Assembly (NCBI GenBank): GCA_964471535.1
Contig: CAYYHA010000114.1
Location: forward strand, 1 to 12,054
Source of the DNA: CAYYHA01 sp964471535
GTDB lineage: Bacteria > Myxococcota > Myxococcia > SLRQ01
Direction of reading: 5' to 3'
Length of the DNA: 12,054 nt
The notes beneath the pieces were generated by a model that worked only from the letters and a program-made list of their open reading frames with translations, had not been told where the DNA came from and searched no databases. The stretch's first letter is position 1. Each line of letters starts with the position of its first letter. A program made the position numbers and the translations under genes. Of the stretch, positions 1 through 8,604 are shown piece after piece.

Positions 1-73
<73 letters not shown>

Positions 74-134
74 GCATCGCTATTCATCCGCCGTGACGGG
101 CCTCGCAGGCGAGGTGCCACTGGCTCGCGGCGAC

Positions 135-163
135 TTAGTACGCAGCGACCCGACCGGTGTCAA
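135..163 (-). promoter_or_regulatory. sigma-70-type promoter of the initiator tRNA gene
   Basis: On the minus strand there is a perfect -35 TTGACA (158-163), a 17-nt spacer and TACTAA (135-140) as a weak -10 that keeps T, A and A of the consensus. The predicted start is near 127-128, leaving a leader of about 55 nt before the tRNA. That leader contains a 6-bp inverted repeat, CCTCGC (101-106) and GCGAGG (109-114). The perfect -35 in otherwise very GC-rich DNA, placed correctly for a stable RNA gene, is the main support. The start point is inferred. Confidence 0.72.
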
Positions 164-194
164 CACGCGCAGCGGATGCTAGGGTGCGCCCGCC

Positions 195-2831
195 ATGCAC
201 CGACCACAGTGCCCTGTCCGCCCGTCTCCGTCCGGCTTCCTCCTGGGGGCCGCCCTCTGTCTCGTCCTCCTCCATGCCGGGTGTCGCGGCTGCGAAGCTC
301 GCGACAGCGACGACGGGGGTGTCCGCGACGGCGGGAGCTTCACCGACGGCGGAGGCGCCGATGCCGGGACCGATGCTGGCCTCGATGGAGGGCAGGACGC
401 CGGGCCGGATGCGGGCGCCGACGGGGGCGGGGACGGCGGGAGCACGGGCGCGGTCGAGACCGTGACGTGCGGTGAGCCGGTGGGCGGCACCGCTCGCTGC
501 GAGGTGACGCAGACCGGTGCGGGCAGCGCGGTGGCCCTGCGGGGACGAATCCTGGGCCCGAGTACCGTGTGGACCGACGGCACCCTCCTCTACGAGGTCG
601 CCACCGGACGCATCCTCTGCACCGGCTGCGGCTGCCAGGACGCCCCCGAGTATGCGCAGGCTACCGTGCTCGAATGTGCCGACGCGGTCGTCTCGCCCGG
701 GCTCATCAACACCCACGATCACACGACCTTTTCCGTCGGACGTCCCGTCCCCCATGGGACCGAGCGCTTCGAGCACCGGCACGATTGGCGGCGTGGCCTG
801 CGCGGCCACACGCGCCTCTCGCCCACCGGCAGCGACAGCTCGCGCGAGGGCGTGCTCTGGGGAGAGCTGCGCATGCTCCTCGGAGGCGCCACCAGCATCA
901 ACGGCAGCACCTCCCAGACCAACGCCTCGGGCCTCTTGCGCAATCTCGATTCCTCCGACACCGAGGGGCTCGTGGGCGTGGACGTGGACTACCGCACCTT
1001 TCCCCTGGGGGATTCGGGTGGGACGCTGCGGGCCAGCGGCTGTGACTACCCCCACATCGATCCCGAGTCTCGCCTCTCGAATCCGATCTACTGCCCGCAC
1101 ATCGCCGAAGGCATCGATGTAGAAGCCAACAATGAGTTCCACTGTCTCTCCACGCCCGACGGCGCAGACCTCGTGGAGAGCAACACGTCCATCGTGCACG
1201 GCATCGGCCTGACCGCCGTGGACATGGCGACGGTGGCGGCCGACGGCGCGAAGCTCATCTGGTCGCCGCGCTCCAACATCGACCTCTATGGCGTCACGGC
1301 CCAGGTGGTGGCGCTCCGCAACCTCGGAGTGCTCATTGCCCTGGGCACCGATTGGTCGACCAGCGGCTCCATGAACATGCTGCGGGAGCTGAGGTGCGCC
1401 GATTCGCTCAACCGCATCCACTTCGGTGGCTTCTTCTCCGACTACGACCTGTGGATGATGGCCACCTGGAATGCGGCGGTGGCCATGGGGGCCGAGGATC
1501 AGATCGGCGGGCTGCTTCCTGGCTATTTCGCCGATGTCGCGGTCTTCGAGAGCCACGGGCGCGGCCCCCACCGCGCCGTGATCGAGGCCGAGATAGAAGA
1601 CGTGGTGCTGGTGCTCCGGGGCGGACAGCCGCTCTATGGCGATGCGCCCCTCGTGGAGGGGCTGGTGCCGCCCGGCGAGATCGGGCAGTGCGAGACCGCC
1701 GATGTCTGTGGCCGAACGCGCCGGCTGTGTCTCGAGCGCGACGCCGGCCTGACCCTCTCGCAGCTCACTGCCGCAGTGGGGACCGACGCCTATGGCCTCT
1801 TCTTCTGCGGAGGCGCGCCCCCGGACGAGCCCTCCTGTGAGCCGCTGCGGCCGGGCGAGTTCGAGGGCCCCACGCCCACCGATCGCGACGGCGACGGGGT
1901 TCCGGACGCCGAGGATCTCTGCCCCGATGTCTTCGACCCGGTGCGGCCCCTCGACGGCGCCTCGCAGGCCGATCACGACGGAGACGGGATCGGGGATGCG
2001 TGCGACCTCTGTCCGACCACGCCCGGAGAGACGTGCACCCCGCCGGACCCGAACGACGTGGATGGGGACGGCGTCCCCAACTTCGACGACGTCTGCCCCT
2101 ACGACTACGACCCCGACCAGACCGACAGCGACCACGACGGCAAGGGGGATGCCTGCGACGCGTGCCCCAACGATTCCAACCCGGGCCCGGCGGCCTGTCC
2201 CGTTCGCGTGCAGGCGCTGCGGAACCCGGCCGACCCAGCGCACCCGCCGGAGGGCAGCCAGGTGCGGCTCTCGCAGCTCACGGTGACACGGGTCGGTGCG
2301 CGGGGCTTTTTCGCCCAGGACGCGGCCGCGCCGGCACCCGAGTACAGCGGCGTGTACGTCTTCACCCAGAGCGCCCCGACCGTCTCACCTGGAGACGTGG
2401 TGGATGTCGAAGGGACCTACCTGGAGTACTTCGACCTGAGCGAGGTCTCGAACGCGACCGTGACCGTCGTCCGTAGCGGCGATCCCGTGCCCGCCCCGGT
2501 GGTGGTGACGCCGGACGAGGTGCGGACCGGCGGAACGCGCGCCGAAGCCCTCGAGAGCGTGCTCATCCAGGTGCAGAACGTGAGCGTCACCCATGAGAAC
2601 CCCGACGACGACGGCACGGCGATGCCGCCCGACTACGGTGAGTTCGAGGTGGGCGGAACGGCCGGGGTGCCCGATACGGGTCTTCGCGTGGACGACTTCC
2701 TCTACGACTACGCGCCCCTGGGCATCCGGACCCTGGGGACCTCCTTCCAGTCCCTGACCGGGCCGCTGTACTACAGCTTCGGGAACCACAAGCTGGTCCC
2801 CGGATCGGCAGAGGACATCGTGCTGCGCTAG
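195..2831 (+). CDS. secreted amidohydrolase with TSP3 repeats and OB-like C-terminal domain, probable lipoprotein
   Basis: An 878-residue secreted metal-dependent hydrolase whose substrate cannot be told from sequence. Residues 1-31 form a signal peptide ending in HAGC; the -3 residue is His, so lipidation is likely but the lipobox is imperfect. Residues 38-80 are a low-complexity Asp/Ala/Gly linker. An amidohydrolase domain of the atrazine chlorohydrolase/deaminase type spans about 95-510. It shows H174-D-H176, H302 and E305 (PHIAEG), H335 (VHGIGL) and D386 (GTDWS), the expected metal and catalytic ligands. From about 563 to 665 come calcium-binding thrombospondin type-3 repeats (DRDGDGVPDAEDLCPD at 563). 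Residues 670-878 resemble the OB-fold domains seen beside extracellular nucleases (GFFAQD, SGVYVF, PGDVVDVEGTY), but no nuclease follows. The start has AGGGTG 8 nt upstream. It converges with the next gene, 35 nt between stops. Confidence 0.88.
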   Translation: MHRPQCPVRPSPSGFLLGAALCLVLLHAGCRGCEARDSDDGGVRDGGSFTDGGGADAGTDAGLDGGQDAGPDAGADGGGDGGSTGAVETVTCGEPVGGTARCEVTQTGAGSAVALRGRILGPSTVWTDGTLLYEVATGRILCTGCGCQDAPEYAQATVLECADAVVSPGLINTHDHTTFSVGRPVPHGTERFEHRHDWRRGLRGHTRLSPTGSDSSREGVLWGELRMLLGGATSINGSTSQTNASGLLRNLDSSDTEGLVGVDVDYRTFPLGDSGGTLRASGCDYPHIDPESRLSNPIYCPHIAEGIDVEANNEFHCLSTPDGADLVESNTSIVHGIGLTAVDMATVAADGAKLIWSPRSNIDLYGVTAQVVALRNLGVLIALGTDWSTSGSMNMLRELRCADSLNRIHFGGFFSDYDLWMMATWNAAVAMGAEDQIGGLLPGYFADVAVFESHGRGPHRAVIEAEIEDVVLVLRGGQPLYGDAPLVEGLVPPGEIGQCETADVCGRTRRLCLERDAGLTLSQLTAAVGTDAYGLFFCGGAPPDEPSCEPLRPGEFEGPTPTDRDGDGVPDAEDLCPDVFDPVRPLDGASQADHDGDGIGDACDLCPTTPGETCTPPDPNDVDGDGVPNFDDVCPYDYDPDQTDSDHDGKGDACDACPNDSNPGPAACPVRVQALRNPADPAHPPEGSQVRLSQLTVTRVGARGFFAQDAAAPAPEYSGVYVFTQSAPTVSPGDVVDVEGTYLEYFDLSEVSNATVTVVRSGDPVPAPVVVTPDEVRTGGTRAEALESVLIQVQNVSVTHENPDDDGTAMPPDYGEFEVGGTAGVPDTGLRVDDFLYDYAPLGIRTLGTSFQSLTGPLYYSFGNHKLVPGSAEDIVLR

Positions 2832-2866
2832 ACGGTGGGGCTGTCCATGGCGCACGTGGCCCCCGA

Positions 2867-5800
2867 TCACGGGCCGGTGACGCGATCGAATCCCGTCACC
2901 TGGAGCTGTGGCACGCTCCCCACGCCCCCGAACAGGATCTCGAAGGTGCCTTGGTAGGTGTCCAGCACGTTGCCGTTTGCATCCCGGATCTCGAGGACGA
3001 TGAGGGTGGGCGTGTTCGGCAAGAGGTAGGCGAGGTTTTTGTTCTGGAAGTAGTTCGGTGTCCAGCCGGCGTTCGGCTGGGGCGCCTGGGCCATGAAGAC
3101 CTCACCGCGCGAGGAGATGCCGCCGTCGATCACGTAGAAGCGCGGGTTGGTATCGAGCGAGTCCGCGTCGAACGTAATCCAACCGAGGACGTTGGAGGCG
3201 GCATGACAGGTCCCAGTGGCCGGGTCATAGTAGAAGTCGAGCCAGGCGTATCCGTTGGCATCCGTGCCAAAGGGCGTCGGCATCAGGTCGCAAGGGCCGA
3301 CGCCTACTTGGACCGATACGGTCGCCGTGGTGATACCTCCACGGCCGTCGTCCGCGGTGAACAGCGCCTGGTAGGTGCCCTCTTGGGCGTACTCGAAGCT
3401 CGCCTGTCCGTCGCAGGGGACGTTCATCGGCCCGCCGCCTGCGCCGAAGTCCAGGGTACAGCTCAGTGCATCGCCATCGGGATCGGTGGCCTGGAAGGTG
3501 TAGCTCACGTTGAGCGGGGGATCGCCGATGACCGGGTCGGCGACGAAGGTGGTGATCTGCGGCTTCCCGTTGACCTCGATGGTGAGCTGTGCCGTCGCCG
3601 TCGCTCCGTGGTCGTCGGTGGCGCTCAAGGTGACCACGTAGTGCCCGCCGTCGCCGTATTCGTGGGTGCGGCTCGTCTCGGCGAGACAGTCCGCGATGGC
3701 TTCCACGGGACTCCCGTCGCCGTAGTCCAAGCTGCAGTGCACCGGTTGGTTCTCAGGGTCGGTGATGCCCCAGGCGATCGTGACGAGGAGCGGGGCTGTG
3801 CCGGACAGCGGCCCGGAGGGGCCCAGGTCGATGGTGGGGGGCTGGTTCTCGCCACAGTGGATCGTGGTGGGGATCGACACGGTGCCCGCCTCGGGGTCGT
3901 TGCTGGCTACCGTCAGGGTCGCATCGAACTCCCCCTCGCTGTCGCAGGGGTAGGAGAGGGCAAAGGCCGCAGCCTCGCCCGGTGGAATACGGAAGCTCGA
4001 GGGCGCCACGGCCAGCGAACCGCTCCCCGAGATGGTTCCAACGAGATCCGACCCCAGCGTCGGATCGGCCGGCGTGTTCTGGATCGTCGCGGTGCCGGTG
4101 GCCGTCTCCCCGACGATGCCGGTCATCGCTACCGATTCGGGCGGAGCGAGGAAGGGGGAGACGATCTCTACGGCGGCCGGCTGGTCGTTTCCGTAGGGCT
4201 TGATGCTCCCGAGCGTACCTGCGGCCAGGCGGCCGAAGAGATCCCAGCGGCCGACCTCCCCCTTGGTGGGTGTCCAGAGCACGGCCGCTCCGCCCGTGAA
4301 GGGCGCTTCGTCGAGGAGCGTGAGTTCACCTTGACCCTGCGAGCCCCGGTACACCTGGGCGGTGCCCGTCTCCTGGGTCTCGGCACCGATCGCAATCTGG
4401 ATGCGCCGCTGCTCTGGGATGCCCAGGTCGAAACGCGTGCCCCGAGTTGTCAGGGACGGGACCGGACTGGAGGCAAGGGTTCCTTCGATCTGGAAGAGTT
4501 CGGTGGAGAGCGTCGGGACGTCGAGCCCCAGCTTCTGTGCGATCTTCGCCAGCGCTCCACCGGTGAGTTCCGCCTTTAGGTGGCCGGCAGCTTGGTAGCC
4601 CAGGGACCAGCGGGGGCCGCGGTAGCCCCGATCGCTTGGGTCGAGGGGACGTTCGATGGACAGGTCGATTCCGCCAGAGGCTTCGACGTCGGCGAAGGCA
4701 GCCTCCACCAGGCTGAAGGAGAGCACGCCTCGGCCCAGGAGTACGTCCATGCGTGCATCGACCTTCGCATAGGGTCCCGCGCCCGCATGGAAGGCGTAGT
4801 TCCAATCGACGTCGGCGGCGAAGGGCGAGAAGCCCCGGTCGAGGTCCGCCTCACCGAGTACCTGCCACCCCTTCTCGTAGGCGATGCCTGCCGTTGCAGT
4901 GGCGATGGCGTGCCCCTCCGGGCCTCGAATTCGGAACGAGGGCCCCTCGAAACGGGCGTGGCCCTGGGCACCCGCCTCCGGCGTGAGCTTGAAGACGAAG
5001 GAGAGCACGGAAACCGGCAGCGCGGGGAGCTCCACGCTCGGAAGCTCGGCCGTGCAGAGCACCCGCGCCGCTGCCTCCGAGCTGAAGGTGAGGCGCCCGC
5101 TCTCACCGCGCACGCCGGCGCGCCCCTCGAGGGCGAGAGAGAAGTGGCGCACGGTCCAATCGGAGATGGAAAGCCGCGTGCGCAGCCGGAGGCCGAGCAC
5201 CGTGCGCACGTGAGGGCCGCTGACCTCCACGCCGGTGCTGCCTCCGCTCTCGGTGCGGCAGTGAATGTCCGAGAGCGAGAGCGGGGTGCGCGTGGCCTCG
5301 GCGCTTCCCTCCAAGGAGAGGGGGGCATCCGGCGCGAGATGGGGCTCCCAGGAGAGGGTAGCGGTCTCCACATCGACCTCGAGCGCCTCGAAGACGTCCG
5401 TGAAGGGTACGTCCTCCACCTCTGCCACGACGGTGTCGGTCTCGACCGAGACGGTGCGGACCCGGGCCATCACGCCCGCTGCGTCACCCGTGAGGATGAG
5501 GTCCCCAGGCTGCAGTGCCTCGGTCTCAGTGCTCCGTTCGAGGACAACCTCGATGAGTGCGTCCGTAGCGGGATCACGGGTCGTGTCGAGGACACGCTGG
5601 CTGTCGAGGAGGACCGTCTCGGGGGCCACCTTCGCGAACAGGAGCGTCGCCCGCCCCTCGGCTCCGTCGTCGGCTAGGACGCGTAGAGTCGTAGAGCCTA
5701 CCGCGTCCTGCTTTACCTTCACTATCGCTGCGCGCGGCCCCTCGGGGATCACCTCGGCAAAGGCGGGATCGGTGACTTCGAACGAGACACGGGCGTCGTC

Positions 5801-6280
5801 GATCGGTTCGCCCCAGACGTCGAGGACCTCTACCTCCACGCGCCGCGTCTGACCCGGCGCGGTGAAAACGAAGCTCTGATCGCCGACGAAGCGGATCCGA
5901 CGGGCTTGGAGGCTCGGGTCGACCACGGTCACCTCGGTGCTCGCACTCGCCTCAGGGTCGGCGACTGAAGTGGCCCAGACCTCGTACACCCCCGGCTCGA
6001 AGGGGGCGAAGTAGCGCACCCCACCGTCGGTCGGCTCGAATTGCCCAGCATCCGCCTCCCAGGTGACGCCGGTCTCCTCCGTGCCCTCGACGCGGGCGGT
6101 CAGGACCGCACTCTCACCTACTTTCAGGGTGACCTGCTCCGGTGTGATTGCCACGCGGATCGGCTCCGGCGGCTTCTCCTCGTGCCCTGGCCCGCAGGCA
6201 GCGAGCGCAAGAGCTGCTGTGAACAGTGGGACCGAGGTCCAGGCCTGGTGCCATCGGACGCGGCGTAGCAGTACGCTCAT
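2867..6280 (-). CDS. large multidomain surface lipoprotein with Ig-like and PKD domains
   Basis: A 1137-residue predicted outer-surface lipoprotein with no recognisable enzyme domain. The start at 6278-6280 is preferred over a longer frame reaching 6334: GGGGAGGG lies 7 nt upstream and a clean signal peptide follows, with lipobox LAAC and lipidated Cys29. Residues about 38-120 look like a bacterial Ig-like (Big) domain, followed by a second beta-sandwich to about 220. A long beta-rich middle (about 230-700) was not assigned. Residues about 705-808 resemble an ASH/choice-of-anchor-D module (TVASNDPEAG). Two PKD domains follow at about 810-900 and 902-990, each with a DPE or DPDGD loop and a Y or F plus DDHG/DDGRG strand. 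The last 145 residues are unassigned. Paired Cys in the PKD domains suggest disulfides. A role in adhesion or scaffolding is inference. Confidence 0.88.
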   Translation of the reverse strand: MSVLLRRVRWHQAWTSVPLFTAALALAACGPGHEEKPPEPIRVAITPEQVTLKVGESAVLTARVEGTEETGVTWEADAGQFEPTDGGVRYFAPFEPGVYEVWATSVADPEASASTEVTVVDPSLQARRIRFVGDQSFVFTAPGQTRRVEVEVLDVWGEPIDDARVSFEVTDPAFAEVIPEGPRAAIVKVKQDAVGSTTLRVLADDGAEGRATLLFAKVAPETVLLDSQRVLDTTRDPATDALIEVVLERSTETEALQPGDLILTGDAAGVMARVRTVSVETDTVVAEVEDVPFTDVFEALEVDVETATLSWEPHLAPDAPLSLEGSAEATRTPLSLSDIHCRTESGGSTGVEVSGPHVRTVLGLRLRTRLSISDWTVRHFSLALEGRAGVRGESGRLTFSSEAAARVLCTAELPSVELPALPVSVLSFVFKLTPEAGAQGHARFEGPSFRIRGPEGHAIATATAGIAYEKGWQVLGEADLDRGFSPFAADVDWNYAFHAGAGPYAKVDARMDVLLGRGVLSFSLVEAAFADVEASGGIDLSIERPLDPSDRGYRGPRWSLGYQAAGHLKAELTGGALAKIAQKLGLDVPTLSTELFQIEGTLASSPVPSLTTRGTRFDLGIPEQRRIQIAIGAETQETGTAQVYRGSQGQGELTLLDEAPFTGGAAVLWTPTKGEVGRWDLFGRLAAGTLGSIKPYGNDQPAAVEIVSPFLAPPESVAMTGIVGETATGTATIQNTPADPTLGSDLVGTISGSGSLAVAPSSFRIPPGEAAAFALSYPCDSEGEFDATLTVASNDPEAGTVSIPTTIHCGENQPPTIDLGPSGPLSGTAPLLVTIAWGITDPENQPVHCSLDYGDGSPVEAIADCLAETSRTHEYGDGGHYVVTLSATDDHGATATAQLTIEVNGKPQITTFVADPVIGDPPLNVSYTFQATDPDGDALSCTLDFGAGGGPMNVPCDGQASFEYAQEGTYQALFTADDGRGGITTATVSVQVGVGPCDLMPTPFGTDANGYAWLDFYYDPATGTCHAASNVLGWITFDADSLDTNPRFYVIDGGISSRGEVFMAQAPQPNAGWTPNYFQNKNLAYLLPNTPTLIVLEIRDANGNVLDTYQGTFEILFGGVGSVPQLQVTGFDRVTGP

Positions 6281-6287
6281 CGTCGAA

Positions 6288-6295
6288 CCCTCCCC
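6288..6295 (-). promoter_or_regulatory. strong Shine-Dalgarno deciding the start of the PKD lipoprotein
   Basis: GGGGAGGG on the minus strand, 7 nt before the ATG at 6278-6280. It fixes the internal Met as the start and removes 18 residues from the longest open frame. Confidence 0.8.
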
Positions 6296-6495
6296 GATGA
6301 TCCGTCTTCCGCTGGCCTTCGATGTCTCGCGCAAGGCCGCACGCGGTCGCCTTCGTAGCTTCTTTTCCGCTACCTGAACCGCCCGCGACCCAGCAACAGA
6401 AAACGCTAGAGAGGCCAGGGCAACCCGTCAAGCCAAGCCCGCGAGACGACTGTCCGGTCGAGGTCAGGGCCCTGCGACATCGACGCCCCCTCCCG

Positions 6496-7443
6496 CTAGC
6501 GTCGGCGCCGCCGCGGCGTCTTGATCACGTGGATGCGCCGGCACACCTCGTCGAAGCCGAGGCGCGCGTACATCTTCAGCGCTGCGGTGTTGCTCTCTTC
6601 CACCGTCAGCTGCACCTTCAGGTGCCCGCGGTCACGCAAGTACTCGAGCGCCGAGATCAGCAGCGCCGTCCCGATGCCCGCGCCGGCGACCTCGGGGAGC
6701 ACGGCGATCTCCTCGATGAAGCCGCCGTGGCTGGTCTCTCGCAGGAAGAGGTAGCCCACCCGCTCTCCCTTCACGCGGGCGAAGCGCACGTGCTCCGGCC
6801 GGAAGCCATCGGGCTTGTTGTCCTCGAGGGTGTCGGCGTCCACCGGGGCGAAGCCGCGCCGTCCCTCGAAGCAGCGGTTGTAGAGGCGTGCCCAATCGGC
6901 CCACGCCGTGGGGCCGAGGAAGCGCTCGATGCGCGCGTCGCTGTCGCTTTCCGGCAGGCGCGTCCCTGGAAGCTCCCGCTCCATCAAGAGCATCACGCGA
7001 TCCTTCTTGAAACCGAGGCTGCGGGCAAAGGGCCAGGCCGCGGCACAGCGGTCGTCCGCGACCGACGTGAGGTACCAATCGGGGTCCTCGGGCGGGTCGC
7101 CCGCCGTCGCATGGAAGAGCTCGGTGCCCACCCCCTTGCGCCGCCACTTTGGGTGCACCACGACCTGCACGGCCCGGAAGCGACCCCCGTCGGGGCGCGG
7201 CGGATCGAAGCGGTACCCGAAGCCGACCAGGTCTCCGTCGCGCGCTTCGGCCACGCGAAAGTAGGACTCGGGATCGGCGTGCGGGTCGGAGCAGACGTAA
7301 CGCCAGCGCGCCGCGTCGAGCAGCGGCGCACCCGCGTCCAGCCGATGGATCTCCTCGGCGAGAAGGGTGAGAGGACCGAAGTCTTCGGCCGTGTAGGTGC
7401 GTACCGACCAGGACTTGCGTCGACCCTGTGCCTCGCTCCCCAC
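6496..7443 (-). CDS. tandem GNAT-family N-acetyltransferase
   Basis: A cytoplasmic acyl-CoA-dependent acetyltransferase with two GNAT domains, about 315 residues from the GTG chosen here. The N-terminal domain (about 12-155) has the acetyl-CoA loop RRKGVG at 101-106 after the strand VQVVVHP. The C-terminal domain (about 168-308) has EEIAVLPEVAGAGIGTALL near 244-262 and motif B with ESNTAALKMYARLGF near 283-297. Its loop reads AGAGIG, lacking the usual leading Arg or Gln. The double-domain plan resembles mycothiol synthase and streptothricin/aminoglycoside acetyltransferase relatives, but the substrate is unknown. The start is uncertain: no ATG and no Shine-Dalgarno were seen, and the frame runs far upstream as a shadow of the divergent gene. 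GTG at 7441-7443 or 7459-7461 are candidates. The C-terminus ends in a run of Arg. Confidence 0.85.
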   Translation of the reverse strand: MGSEAQGRRKSWSVRTYTAEDFGPLTLLAEEIHRLDAGAPLLDAARWRYVCSDPHADPESYFRVAEARDGDLVGFGYRFDPPRPDGGRFRAVQVVVHPKWRRKGVGTELFHATAGDPPEDPDWYLTSVADDRCAAAWPFARSLGFKKDRVMLLMERELPGTRLPESDSDARIERFLGPTAWADWARLYNRCFEGRRGFAPVDADTLEDNKPDGFRPEHVRFARVKGERVGYLFLRETSHGGFIEEIAVLPEVAGAGIGTALLISALEYLRDRGHLKVQLTVEESNTAALKMYARLGFDEVCRRIHVIKTPRRRRR

Positions 7444-7484
7444 GGCAAGAAACGATGGCACGAGAGGCCCCGTCGAAACAAGCG

Positions 7485-7504
7485 TGGTATGACCCTCCCA
7501 TGGC
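7485..7504 (+). promoter_or_regulatory. candidate extended -10 / leaderless start of the 7500 gene
   Basis: TGG-TATGAC (hexamer 7488-7493) resembles an extended -10 (TGnTATAAT) and ends 6 nt before the ATG at 7500, so a transcript starting 7 nt downstream would begin at the start codon. No Shine-Dalgarno is present. The same 20-nt context recurs at 9432-9451. No good -35 was seen. Confidence 0.35.
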
Positions 7505-8519
7505 CGCTTCGCAGGACGCTGCGCCCCTCGTTCGCCGTCTTCGCGAGGAACCGAGGTGGCTGCAGAGGCTTGCCGCTGTGGTGGTGGAGTCGTTGCTCGA
7601 AGTCCCGGTGGGCGAGGCAATCGCTCCTGGGCCCAGCGCCCGCCGGGCCGCCGACGCGCTGCGGGCCGCGGCGCGCGACCCGGGGCTCGAGGCGGTGCTG
7701 GCCCGGCGCCTCGCCGAGGCAAAGGAACAGATCCTCGCCCGCGCACCGGAGGCGCCGCCCGCCGAGTACCTTCCCCCGGCGCTCATCGAGGCCTGGGCGG
7801 AGGCGGCCGCCCGGCCCTATCCCCTCGACCCGGCGCTCCTCCATCGGGTGCTCGACCACGAGGCGGTGCGTCGGCTGATTCGAACCGTCCTCCTCGACGC
7901 GCTCGACGGCTTCGTCACCCGCGTGCTGGACCTCTTGCCCGGTGGGCGGATGCTCTCCGGCCTCGCGGGCCGGGCGCGCGGCATCGTCGGCGGCATGGTG
8001 GGAGGTGGGACGCCCGGGAGTGGGGCGGGGGCAGGGGGATCGATGCAGCAGATCCTCGAGGCGCGTGCGCGGGACTTCGTGGACGGCGCACTTGGCCGCG
8101 CCGTGCACCTCGTGGTCGATTTCCTCAGCGACCCGGCGCACGCAGAGATGATGGGCCGCTGGCGACGGGACGTGGTGCGCAGCCTGGCCGAGCAACCGAC
8201 GCGGGCCCTGCTGGGGGTGCTCGAGGGGGTCGATACGGGCGCCGTAGCCGGCGACCTCGTGCGCAGCCTGCGGGCCTTGGCGGCGTGGGAGGGCCTCGAT
8301 GGCGCACTCGAGGGACACTTGGAAGCGCTCGCCGCGGCGTACGACGGGGAAAGCGTCCGTGGCCTCGCGGAGGGCACCGACATCGAGGGGGCGCTGCGGC
8401 CGCTCGTCGAGGCGTTGCTCGCCGAGCAGATGGCCACCGTGGTACGGGCGCAGCGCTTCGCGGACTGGGTGCAGGCCTGGGTGCAAGGGGAGGCGCCGCA
8501 GGAAGGCGGGCCCCCTTGA
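7500..8519 (+). CDS. alpha-helical protein of unknown function, myxobacterial type
   Basis: A 339-residue protein that I do not assign to a named family; it resembles in style helical hypothetical proteins I associate with Myxococcota. It is rich in Ala, Leu and Arg, and predicted almost wholly helical. No signal peptide and no convincing membrane segment were seen. Two helical halves flank a flexible Gly-rich hinge at 161-182 (GGMVGGG, GSGAGAGGS). Short helical units of the form D-H/P-x-A then RR or WRR then a hydrophobic helix occur on both sides of the hinge (HEAVRRLIRTVLLDAL near 120; PAHAEMMGRWRRDVVRSL near 217), suggesting diverged internal repeats. The start at 7500 is chosen because the codons between 7428 and 7499 have low GC at the third position. 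It is divergent from the GNAT gene, about 56 nt apart. An ATG at 7455 is the main alternative. Confidence 0.8.
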   Translation: MAASQDAAPLVRRLREEPRWLQRLAAVVVESLLEVPVGEAIAPGPSARRAADALRAAARDPGLEAVLARRLAEAKEQILARAPEAPPAEYLPPALIEAWAEAAARPYPLDPALLHRVLDHEAVRRLIRTVLLDALDGFVTRVLDLLPGGRMLSGLAGRARGIVGGMVGGGTPGSGAGAGGSMQQILEARARDFVDGALGRAVHLVVDFLSDPAHAEMMGRWRRDVVRSLAEQPTRALLGVLEGVDTGAVAGDLVRSLRALAAWEGLDGALEGHLEALAAAYDGESVRGLAEGTDIEGALRPLVEALLAEQMATVVRAQRFADWVQAWVQGEAPQEGGPP

Positions 8520-8526
8520 GATCGGA

Positions 8527-8545
8527 GGCGGACGCTTCGTCCGCC
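8527..8545. terminator. 8-bp hairpin between convergent genes, possible bidirectional terminator
   Basis: GGCGGACG (8527-8534) and CGTCCGCC (8538-8545) form a perfect stem with a CTT loop, 7 nt after the stop of the helical protein and 59 nt beyond the stop of the LexA-like gene on the other strand. No T tract follows on either strand, so intrinsic termination is uncertain; the position between convergent stops is the support. Confidence 0.45.
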
Positions 8546-8604
8546 GCAGCGCCCCGCGATGGTGCGGCGCTCGATGCGCCTCGGCCGACCGGCGTTCCGC
8601 CGCC

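Noticed and set aside
135..2243. 702-codon open frame on the minus strand over the amidohydrolase gene
   Set aside because: Shadow frame in high-GC DNA. It has no start signal or domain, and the plus strand carries intact amidohydrolase motifs across the same stretch.
2858..2875. GGCCC-N8-GGGCC inverted repeat at the convergent stops of the two lipoprotein genes
   Set aside because: Only 5 bp, overlaps the stop codon of the minus gene and has no T tract; too common in GC-rich DNA to call a terminator.
2951..4579. 542-codon plus-strand open frame over the PKD lipoprotein gene
   Set aside because: Antisense shadow; the minus strand encodes recognisable ASH and PKD domains, while this frame shows no domain pattern.
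6465..6474. CAGGGCCCTG perfect palindrome downstream of the GNAT stop
   Set aside because: A 10-bp GC-rich palindrome with no loop is expected by chance here, and there is no terminator context.
7444..7746. About 100 extra N-terminal codons of the GNAT frame
   Set aside because: They overlap the start of the divergent helical protein, are Arg/Pro/Ala-rich shadow sequence, and precede the normal beginning of a GNAT domain.
6322..7878. 518-codon plus-strand open frame across the GNAT gene
   Set aside because: It runs antisense through both GNAT domains and then out of frame into the next gene; no coding character of its own.
6993..8486. 497-codon minus-strand open frame across the helical protein
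   Set aside because: Shadow of the plus-strand gene and of the GNAT gene in another frame.
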